This document shows positions 1 through 5,500 of a stretch of 5,648 nucleotides of DNA, in pieces. The first letter of the stretch is position 1. Each line of letters opens with the position of its first letter. Made by a program: the position numbers and the translations under genes. Source of the stretch: Clostridiales bacterium (lineage in GTDB: Bacteria; Bacillota; Clostridia; Oscillospirales; Acutalibacteraceae); the NCBI GenBank assembly GCA_022791355.1, contig JAAVYX010000083.1, positions 1-5,648 of the forward strand, written 5' to 3'. The notes beneath the pieces were generated by a model, which worked only from the letters and a program-made list of their open reading frames with translations, ran no database searches and was not told the DNA's origin.

Positions 1-8
1 GCTTAAAA

Positions 9-15
9 CCTCCTT
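9..15 (-). promoter_or_regulatory. Shine-Dalgarno site of a gene starting beyond the left edge
   Basis: Read on the minus strand this is AAGGAGG, followed by eight bases to the window edge. That is the usual distance to a start codon, so a minus-strand gene probably begins just outside the window. It agrees with the minus-strand promoter at 49-76. Nothing of the coding sequence is visible, so the product is unknown. Confidence 0.6.
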
Positions 16-48
16 GCTCTTTCGTGATGCGGCTGCCAAACCATCTCG

Positions 49-76
49 ATTGTAGCACGGAGGTTTTATTTGCCAA
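49..76 (-). promoter_or_regulatory. Sigma-A type promoter of the leftward, off-window gene
   Basis: On the minus strand there is TTGGCA (76-71, five of six match to TTGACA), a 16-bp spacer, and TACAAT (54-49, five of six match to TATAAT). Transcription would start near position 42 and give a leader of about 40 bases containing the Shine-Dalgarno site at 9-15. The gene is therefore divergent from perR. No operator palindrome is obvious around it. Confidence 0.55.
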
Positions 77-90
77 GGCCTGTTTTATTT

Positions 91-118
91 ACCCCTGGTT
101 CAACCAGGGGTTTTCTTT
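91..118 (+). terminator. Intrinsic terminator, plus strand
   Basis: ACCCCTGG (91-98) pairs with CCAGGGGT (104-111) around a five-base TTCAA loop, followed by the T-rich run TTTTCTTT (111-118). The T tract is on the right only, so it would end rightward transcripts. No rightward gene is visible to the left of it, which is odd (see findings). Confidence 0.7.
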
Positions 119-132
119 AGCCTATAGGCAAC

Positions 133-176
133 AAAAAGAGTAACTCCATCCTGCAAGGATGGAGTTCCTCTTTTTT
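133..176. terminator. Bidirectional intrinsic terminator
   Basis: A perfect 11-bp stem, AACTCCATCCT (142-152) with AGGATGGAGTT (156-166), closes a three-base loop. GAG (138-140) can also pair with CTC (168-170). AAAAA (133-137) lies on the left flank and TTTTTT (171-176) on the right, so it has the form of a terminator in both directions. It sits between two divergent promoters, where no coding sequence ends. Confidence 0.75.
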
Positions 177-187
177 AAACCTCAAAA

Positions 188-217
188 GAAAAATATTCCA
201 ATTAAGGAAAAATATTC
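188..217 (+). repeat. Direct repeat GAAAAATATTC upstream of the perR promoter
   Basis: GAAAAATATTC occurs at 188-198 and again at 207-217, 19 bp apart, directly upstream of the perR -35 box. Each copy is itself nearly palindromic. The AT-rich tract could act as an UP element that stimulates RNA polymerase, or the copies could bind a regulator. The repeat is seen; its function is inferred. Confidence 0.45.
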
Positions 218-246
218 TTGACAATTCAAATATGCGGCAGTATACT
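218..246 (+). promoter_or_regulatory. Sigma-A promoter of perR
   Basis: TTGACA (218-223) is a perfect -35 box. It is followed by a 17-bp spacer and TATACT (241-246), five of six match to TATAAT. The predicted start is near 253, giving a leader of about 43 bases. This is a near-consensus promoter, consistent with an autoregulated repressor gene whose output is limited by an operator just downstream. Confidence 0.8.
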
Positions 247-257
247 CTATTCTAGAA

Positions 258-274
258 ATAGTAATTATTCCTAT
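258..274 (+). promoter_or_regulatory. Palindromic operator, likely PerR (Per-box-like)
   Basis: ATAGTAATTATTCCTAT is a 17-bp inverted repeat around a central T, with seven of eight base pairs symmetric. Its core TAAT-N-ATT matches the centre of the Bacillus Per box (TTATAAT-N-ATTATAA), and 9 of 14 positions of that consensus are kept. It lies about +6 to +22 from the predicted transcription start, where a bound repressor would block transcription. Autorepression by the PerR protein encoded next to it is the simplest reading. The symmetric G at the third base of each half-site departs from the Bacillus consensus. Confidence 0.55.
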
Positions 275-295
275 TATTAAAAAGGAGGGGCGACG

Positions 296-685
296 GTGAA
301 AAAATACTCCCGGCAGAGAGAATGTATTATGAAAGTTCTGCGGGACGTAACCTGTCATCCGTCGGCCTCTTGGGTGTATGAGCAGGTGAGACGGGAGATT
401 CCTCATATCAGTCTGGGCACGGTTTACCGGAACTTGTCCGAGCTGCGGGCCGCAGGGGAAATTATCAGCTTTACCCCCGGCGACGGAACCGAGCGGTTCG
501 ACGCGGACACCTCCGCCCACTGTCATTTTTTCTGTGAAAGCTGCCGTGCGGTGCTGGACATCCCTCTGTCCGGCCTGGAGGATTTGGATAAAAAGGCCGA
601 ACGAGAGTCGGGCTGCCGGGTCCAGCGGCGTCAGCTTATGTTTTACGGGCTTTGCCCCGCCTGCAAAAAGACAGGTGGCAGCTGA
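296..685 (+). CDS. perR: Peroxide-responsive Fur-family repressor PerR
   Basis: A 129-residue cytoplasmic metal-dependent repressor. Family members hold a regulatory Fe(II) or Mn(II) and release DNA when peroxide oxidises the iron-bound histidines. A winged-helix region (about 1-65) contains the recognition helix around SLGTVYRNL (39-47), followed by a dimerisation/metal region. Aligned by eye with Bacillus subtilis PerR, the five regulatory ligands are present: H21, D69, H75, H77 and D88 (H37, D85, H91, H93, D104). The Asp at the last position is characteristic of peroxide-sensing PerR rather than Fur. C80/C83 and C120/C123 form the structural zinc site. The N terminus is about 16 residues shorter than in Bacillus. 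The GTG start is set by AGGAGG at 283-288, seven bases upstream. Two features depart from the Bacillus protein: R45 replaces the DNA-contacting Asn61, and C76 lies between the two metal histidines. A Zur or Fur role is less likely but not excluded. The adjacent rubrerythrin is a probable target. Confidence 0.88.
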   Translation: MKKYSRQRECIMKVLRDVTCHPSASWVYEQVRREIPHISLGTVYRNLSELRAAGEIISFTPGDGTERFDADTSAHCHFFCESCRAVLDIPLSGLEDLDKKAERESGCRVQRRQLMFYGLCPACKKTGGS

Positions 686-751
686 GTCCCTATGCGCGGA
701 AGGCCGTTTCCGGAATGAGAGGTCGTTTCTCTAAATCTAGCCATATAGTCG

Positions 752-789
752 TCTTGTGTGAAGCGACGCCATCCGTCGGACACGCAAGG
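752..789 (+). other. Two-step hairpin in the perR-rubrerythrin spacer
   Basis: CTTGTGTG (753-760) pairs with CACGCAAG (781-788), eight pairs including one G-U, and an inner stem CGACG (764-768) with CGTCG (774-778) closes a five-base loop. There is no T tract directly after it, so it is not a standard intrinsic terminator. It may be an RNA processing or stability element between the two genes, or a protein-binding site. The rest of the 183-bp spacer holds only a weak hairpin (697-712, CGGAA/TTCCG) and the rubrerythrin leader. Confidence 0.35.
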
Positions 790-806
790 AATACATAGGC
801 GCAGCC

Positions 807-836
807 TTATTTCTGTTTTTCCATGAAACCTAAAAT
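807..836 (+). promoter_or_regulatory. Weak promoter candidate for rubrerythrin
   Basis: TAAAAT (831-836) is a fair -10 box about 33 bases before the start codon. The best -35 match, TTATTT (807-812, 18-bp spacer), is poor. CTAAAAT is repeated at 830-836 and 846-852, 16 bp apart. I see no clear Per box here. Transcription could also read through from perR, as no intrinsic terminator separates the genes. Confidence 0.25.
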
Positions 837-868
837 ACATCATATCTAAAATTCAGGAGGAATGTATC

Positions 869-1414
869 ATGAAAAAGTTTGTATGTTCTGTCTGCGGTTA
901 TGTCCATACCGGCGATCAGGCTCCCGAGGCCTGCCCGGTCTGCGGCGCTCCCGCCGCCAAGTTTGTCGAGCAGGCGGCCGAGGCTTCCTACGCTGACGAG
1001 CATAAGATCGGCGTGGCCAAGGGCCTGGACGAGAAGGTTGTGGAAGACCTGCGGGCCAATTTCGCAGGCGAGTGCTCCGAGGTGGGCATGTATCTGGCTA
1101 TGTCCCGTCAGGCCGATCGGGAAGGATATCCCGAAATCGCCGAGGCCTACAAGCGTTACGCTCTTGAGGAGGCCGAGCACGCCGCCAAGTTTGCCGAGCT
1201 GCTGGGCGAGGTTCTCACCGATTCCACCAAGAAGAATCTCCAGATGCGGGCCGAGGCTGAGGCCGGCGCCTGCATGGGCAAAAAGCAGCTGGCCACCCGC
1301 GCCAAGGAGCTGGGTTACGACGCGATTCACGACACCGTTCATGAGATGTGCAAGGACGAGGCCCGTCACGGCTGCGGCTTTGCCGGTCTGCTCAAGCGCT
1401 ACTTTGGCGAATAA
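869..1414 (+). CDS. Reverse rubrerythrin (N-terminal rubredoxin, C-terminal diiron domain)
   Basis: A 181-residue cytoplasmic non-haem iron protein. Members of this family reduce hydrogen peroxide (and, in clostridia, take part in oxygen reduction) with electrons passed through rubredoxin from NAD(P)H. The rubredoxin-like domain comes first, with C6-x2-C9 and C22-x2-C25 binding one iron. A linker of about 30 residues leads to a ferritin-like four-helix domain with paired diiron motifs: E68 in GECSE, E-E-A-E-H (100-104), the Glu cluster at 129-131, and D-E-A-R-H (163-167). Classical rubrerythrins have the opposite domain order; this order and length match the clostridial reverse rubrerythrins. 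AGGAGG at 855-860, eight bases before the ATG, fixes the start. It lies 183 bp downstream of perR on the same strand, and in clostridia this class of gene is under PerR control, so the two probably form a peroxide-response unit. The gene ends at a strong shared terminator. Confidence 0.93.
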   Translation: MKKFVCSVCGYVHTGDQAPEACPVCGAPAAKFVEQAAEASYADEHKIGVAKGLDEKVVEDLRANFAGECSEVGMYLAMSRQADREGYPEIAEAYKRYALEEAEHAAKFAELLGEVLTDSTKKNLQMRAEAEAGACMGKKQLATRAKELGYDAIHDTVHEMCKDEARHGCGFAGLLKRYFGE

Positions 1415-1465
1415 GGGTATTTCCTTTCTTCTTTTGCTGTCCTCATCTCTCTACCCTTCTATTGG

Positions 1466-1497
1466 AAAAGGCCCCGTGGTTTTCCACGGGGCCTTTT
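1466..1497. terminator. Bidirectional terminator between rubrerythrin and araC
   Basis: A perfect 14-bp stem, AAAAGGCCCCGTGG (1466-1479) with CCACGGGGCCTTTT (1484-1497), closes a TTTT loop. The A tract on one side and T tract on the other give a terminator in both directions. It sits between two convergent genes, 51 bases after the rubrerythrin stop and 12 bases beyond the araC stop, so it plainly serves both. Confidence 0.92.
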
Positions 1498-1509
1498 CGT
1501 CGTTAGCCG

Positions 1510-2289
1510 TTACTTGTTGGCGTCCGCATAGGCGGTGGGAGACATGCCGTATTTCCGCTTGAACATCTTGGAAAAGTTGAAGATATCCGTATATCCCACG
1601 CTGAGAGCTGCGGCGCTGACCGTATAGTCATGGCTGAGCATGAGCTCGGCCGCCTTTTGCAGCCGCAGGTCCATGAGGTACTGCTGGGGAGATTTGCCGA
1701 TATGCTTTTTAAAGGCGGTGCTGAAATAGCAGCGGTTGATGTTCAGCTGATCGGCGATCTGTTCCACCGTAATCTGGGCGATATAATTGGTGTCGATATA
1801 ATTCTTGGCCTGTAGCATATGCTCGGCCGTCTTGCTCTTGGGAACGGGCTGGGTGCGGCCCAGTATGGCCAGCAGCTCGTAAATTTTACTGCAAAGGTAA
1901 TATTCGGTGTCCATCGGTCCCTTATCACAGTCCTTCATGGCCCGGAAGAGAGACTCGGCCTGGGGCAGGTCCAGCACGTATTCCTCCAGCGCCCCGGGCG
2001 GCTCTAAATCGGCCTGAAAGCCGATCCAACTGTAATGCCAGGGGTCCTGCCCGTCGGCATCATAGTGTACGATATCATGGGGATGGATGATAAACATCTG
2101 CCCCTTTTCCACCGAATAGGTCCTGCCGCCAGCCTGATAACGCCCTTTGCCCGAGAACACGTAGTGCAGCAGATAGTATTCCCGGGCCATGGGCCCCACA
2201 TGATAACCGGGCCGGCAGTCCTCCTCGCCGCACTCCATGGGATTGATATCCCGCAGGCTTCGATTGGTCAGCAGTAAATAGCGCAGCAT
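1510..2289 (-). CDS. AraC-family transcriptional regulator (cupin sensor plus double HTH)
   Basis: A 259-residue cytoplasmic DNA-binding regulator. The N-terminal half has a cupin-like ligand pocket typical of AraC-type sugar regulators, with YHVGP, a YYLLHYVFSGKG strand pair and a GQMFIIHPHD turn at about residues 29-72. The C-terminal domain carries the two helix-turn-helix motifs: ITVEQIADQLNINRCYF (about 173-189) and TVSAAALSVGYTDIFNFSKMF (about 223-243), ending in the usual FKRKYGMSPTAY. The ATG at 2289 is preferred because AGGAGG (2303-2298, minus strand) lies eight bases upstream; an in-frame ATG 36 bases further upstream would overlap that site and lacks its own. It is divergent from the GH2 gene across a 211-bp spacer with repeated operator-like sequences, so it probably activates that gene in response to a galactoside or related sugar. 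The ligand cannot be told from sequence. No convincing promoter for this gene was found in the spacer, though weak -10-like TATATT boxes lie at 2400-2395 and 2391-2386. Confidence 0.9.
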   Translation of the reverse strand: MLRYLLLTNRSLRDINPMECGEEDCRPGYHVGPMAREYYLLHYVFSGKGRYQAGGRTYSVEKGQMFIIHPHDIVHYDADGQDPWHYSWIGFQADLEPPGALEEYVLDLPQAESLFRAMKDCDKGPMDTEYYLCSKIYELLAILGRTQPVPKSKTAEHMLQAKNYIDTNYIAQITVEQIADQLNINRCYFSTAFKKHIGKSPQQYLMDLRLQKAAELMLSHDYTVSAAALSVGYTDIFNFSKMFKRKYGMSPTAYADANK

Positions 2290-2308
2290 CCTTGCATCCT
2301 CCTCAAAA

Positions 2309-2337
2309 ACAGAACATGATAACAAATATTGGAACAG
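2309..2337 (+). promoter_or_regulatory. Operator-like repeat cluster, araC-proximal copy
   Basis: This cluster holds ACAGAACAT (2309-2317), ATAACAAATAT (2319-2329) and GGAACAG (2331-2337). Two GAACA motifs start 20 bp apart (2312 and 2332), close to the two-turn spacing usual for AraC half-sites. All three words recur at 2389-2416. Its place in the araC leader suggests autoregulation or DNA looping. The repeats are seen; binding by the adjacent AraC protein is inferred. Confidence 0.5.
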
Positions 2338-2365
2338 GGATTGGCCGGGCGCGTCTCTGGACAGT

Positions 2366-2379
2366 TTCGAACGTTTTCA
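2366..2379 (-). promoter_or_regulatory. Candidate catabolite response element (cre)
   Basis: On the minus strand this reads TGAAAACGTTCGAA. It agrees with the cre consensus TGWAANCGNTNWCA at 12 of 14 positions; the mismatches are G for W and A for C near the end. Position between two divergent carbohydrate genes fits control by CcpA or a LacI-type regulator. One good half and one poor half make this tentative. Confidence 0.35.
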
Positions 2380-2388
2380 TATGGCAAT

Positions 2389-2416
2389 ATAACAAATATA
2401 CATAGGAACAGAACAT
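2389..2416 (+). promoter_or_regulatory. Operator-like repeat cluster, GH2-proximal copy
   Basis: ATAACAAATAT (2389-2399) is an exact 11-bp copy of 2319-2329, 70 bp away. It is followed by GGAACAG (2405-2411) and ACAGAACAT (2408-2416), both also present in the first cluster. The cluster ends eight bases before the proposed -35 box of the GH2 promoter, the position from which AraC-family activators contact RNA polymerase. Probable activator site. Confidence 0.5.
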
Positions 2417-2423
2417 TATGCCA

Positions 2424-2452
2424 TTGTTTTTGTTCACTATAGCGTATATACT
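2424..2452 (+). promoter_or_regulatory. Promoter of the GH2 gene
   Basis: TATACT (2447-2452) is a good -10 box. With a 17-bp spacer the -35 is TTGTTT (2424-2429), three of six match to consensus. A weak -35 beside an activator-like site is what an AraC-activated promoter would show. The predicted leader is about 42 bases. Confidence 0.55.
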
Positions 2453-2469
2453 GAATAGAGTGGTGAACA
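2431..2469 (+). repeat. Inverted repeat TGTTCAC/GTGAACA around the -10 box
   Basis: TGTTCAC (2431-2437) and GTGAACA (2463-2469) are perfect inverted copies separated by 25 bp, with the -10 box between them. The centres are 32 bp apart, about three helical turns, so one protein could contact both on the same face. Each contains the GAACA word found in the upstream clusters. Confidence 0.4.
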
Positions 2470-2500
2470 CACTATGAATTTTGCTATAGGAGGGCATAAC

Positions 2501-5500
2501 ATGAGTTGGCTTAAACGCACGGCTTCGGCCGTCCTCACCGCGGTCCTGACCGCGACCATGGCCGCCCCGCTGGTCGGTACGGTCACGGCGGCGACGGGGG
2601 ACCCTTGGAAGGAAGACGCGGTCTGGCCGTCCCTTACCGCCAAATCCAAGCTTACGCCGGGTACGACCTACTTCACCGGCAAGGAGTGGACGGGCGACCG
2701 GAACAGTAAGGACATAAACGGGCAGACGGTCAATCAGTCGGACGTGTATGAGGTCAACCGGGAGCCCCTGCGGTCGGCCGACGCCATCCCCTACGACAGT
2801 GTGGAGGCGGCCCGGCAGGGCGCGGTGAACTACGCGCCCGAGCTGTCGGGCTACTATCAGCTGCTCACCGGGGAAGGAGAGACCCAGAAATGGGACCTGA
2901 CCGTTTTCCAGAGCCCGGCGGCCGCCGACGCCGACGGGATATCCAAGGAATTTTTCAAGGTGGACTACGACACCTCCGCCAATCCCTATCACGGTAAGGA
3001 TCAGGTGACCACCGTGGAGGATGCCGACTATGCCTGCGGCTGGAAATCGGTGACCCTGCCCGCCTCCTGGCAGACCCAGGGCTTCGATTTCCCCAATTAC
3101 ACCAACGTTTCCTACCCCTGGCCGGGTCATTACGGCAACGCGGGTCTGGACTGTCCGGTGGCCCCCAAGGTTTTGAATCCGGTGGGCTTCTATCGCCGCA
3201 GCTTCGACGTGGATCCCGACTGGCTGCAAAACGGCAAGAAGGTCTACATATCCTTCCAGGGCGTGGAATCCTGTATGTACCTGTATGTAAACGGGCAGGA
3301 GGTGGGCTACACCGAGGATTCCTTCGACGCCCACGACTTTGATATCACCCCCTATCTGAACCGGAACGGCAAGGACAACGTCCTGGCCGTCAAGGTCATC
3401 CGCTGGTGCGACGGCAGCTATATGGAGGATCAGGACTTCCTGCGGCTGGCCGGTATCTTCCGAGACGTCTATCTCTACGCCGCCCCCGCCGTCCGCATCC
3501 GGGACTATAAGCTGGAGACCGATTTAGACGACGCCTATGAAAACGCCCAACTGTCCTTAAAACTGGAGCTGTCCAACGAGAGCGACAAGGATGCCGCGGG
3601 CTACGGCGTGGACGTTAAGCTCTTCGACGCGGAAGGTAAGGACCTCCTAGCCGCCGAGCCCCTGCGGGGTGACATGCCCAAGACGGCCTCCATGCAGACC
3701 GGGGCCCTGTCCCTCTCCCGCCGTATCGAGGCCCCCCGCCTCTGGTCGGACGAGGATCCCTATCTCTACACCCTTGTCATTTCCCTCTACGAAAAGGCCA
3801 GCGGCAAATACTTCCACAGTTTGAGCCAGCAGTTGGGCTTCCGGGAGATCGAGTTTACCAAGACCCAGGTGGACGGCAACCTGGATAAAATCACCGAGCA
3901 TTACGACACCGTGACCATCAACGGCCAGCCCTTAAAGCTCTGGGGCACCAACCGGCACGACAACGACCCTGAAACCGGCCGGTATATCTCCCATGAACTG
4001 TATGAGAAGGATATCCAGCTCATGAAGCAGTTCAACATCAACGCCATCCGCACCTCCCACTATCCCAACGACCGGTATCTCTACTACCTCTGCGACAAGT
4101 ACGGCCTGTACGTCCTGGCCGAGGCCAACAACGAGTCCCACGCTCTGGGCTGGGACGACGATACCAGTCTGGGCCAATATCTGAACGACTCGATCCGGGA
4201 CCGAATCGCCGCCAACGTGCACGCCCAGAAGAATCGGACCTCGGTGGTCATGTGGTCTATGGGCAATGAGACGGCGGGCAATGGGTCCTATAAAGTCTAT
4301 CGTCACGCCCTACAGGAGGTCATTCGGCCTATTGACAGTACCCGCCCGGTCCAGATGGAGCGTATGGGCTGGGACGGCGGCGTGGATATCGCCAGCACCA
4401 TGTACTCCTCGGCCGCCGAGGTGGACGGCTGGGGCAAAAACGCCGACCAGATGCCCTATCTGCTTAGCGAGTACGCCCACGCCATGGGCAATTCGGTGGG
4501 CAATCTGGACGAGTATACCGCCGCATTCCGCGCCAATTCCAACATCATGGGCGGCTTTATTTGGGACTGGGTGGACCAGTCCATCGCCACCCCCATTCCG
4601 GCCGAGGTCAGTCTGTCGGCCGACCAGTCTCAAAACAAGCTGACCGGCACCCTGGAGGGCCGGCTGACCGACGCCGCCGGCGCCCCCGGCGGAAAGGCGT
4701 TACAGGGCGTGTCGGTGCTCTCCCAAGGCCTCAACGCCGGCGTCAACGACAAGCTCAACGCCGTTCTTTCGGGCAGTAAGCCTTTCACCCTGGAGCTCTA
4801 CGTCCAGCAGACCCAGTCCAAGGGCTTTAACACCCTGCTGGCCAAGGGCGACCACCAGGTGGCCGTGCGCACCATGTCGGACGGCGGTCAAATCAATCTG
4901 GCCTTTTACGTCTATGACGGCAGCGGCTGGATTCAGAACGACTTCCGGCTGCCCGGCGACTGGCTGCAAAGCTGGCATCTTGTCACCGCCGTTTTTGATG
5001 GCCGCAATATGGAGGTCTACTGCGACGGCGAGGCGTTGACCTGTACCACCAGTCCTAAAAAGACGGTGGAAGGTTCCATCGCGGCGAGCAGTCACGAGCT
5101 GGCCATCGGCCGGGACGTGGAGCACACCGACCGGGACGGCGCCAATCAATTCGCCTATGTCCGGATCTACTCCAAAGCCTTGAGCCAGCGCGAAATCCAG
5201 GCCCAACTGGCCGGTGACCAGAAAGCGGGAGAATACGCCATCGCCGCCGACAGCGCCGACGTGCTGCTCTGGATGGATTACGCCAAGGCGCAAACGACCG
5301 TTTTGGACGACAGCGTTTGGGACTACTATAAGGAGATCGGCCGGGAGGATATGGCCGGACGGTTCTACGGCTACGGCGGCAGTTGGAACGAGCAGCAGCA
5401 TGACGGCAACTTCTGCGCCAACGGCCTGGTCTCTCCCGACCGCACCGTCCAGCCCGAGCTCTACGAGGTCAAGCACTGCTACCAGCCGGTACTCGTGTCG

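Noticed and set aside
120..129. Palindrome GCCTATAGGC between the two left terminators
   Set aside because: Only ten bases and not part of a wider symmetric pattern, so chance or a by-product of the terminators is likely.
697..712. CGGAA/TTCCG hairpin just after perR as a terminator
   Set aside because: Only five pairs and no T tract follow it.
830..1369. 179-codon minus-strand open frame over rubrerythrin
   Set aside because: Antisense shadow; the plus strand encodes an unmistakable rubrerythrin with all metal motifs.
879..1562. 227-codon plus-strand frame overlapping rubrerythrin
   Set aside because: Out-of-frame reading rich in Pro, Arg and Ser, running through the terminator at 1466-1497.
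2290..2325. Longer start for the araC gene (ATG at 2325)
   Set aside because: It would swallow the strong AGGAGG site that sits eight bases before the ATG at 2289, and the extra residues do not resemble an AraC N terminus.
2303..3334. 343-codon open frame on the minus strand across the start of the GH2 gene
   Set aside because: It is antisense to a frame with clear LacZ homology, has low-complexity Gly/Val/His-rich content, and lacks a proper ribosome binding site. Long antisense frames are common in GC-rich genes.
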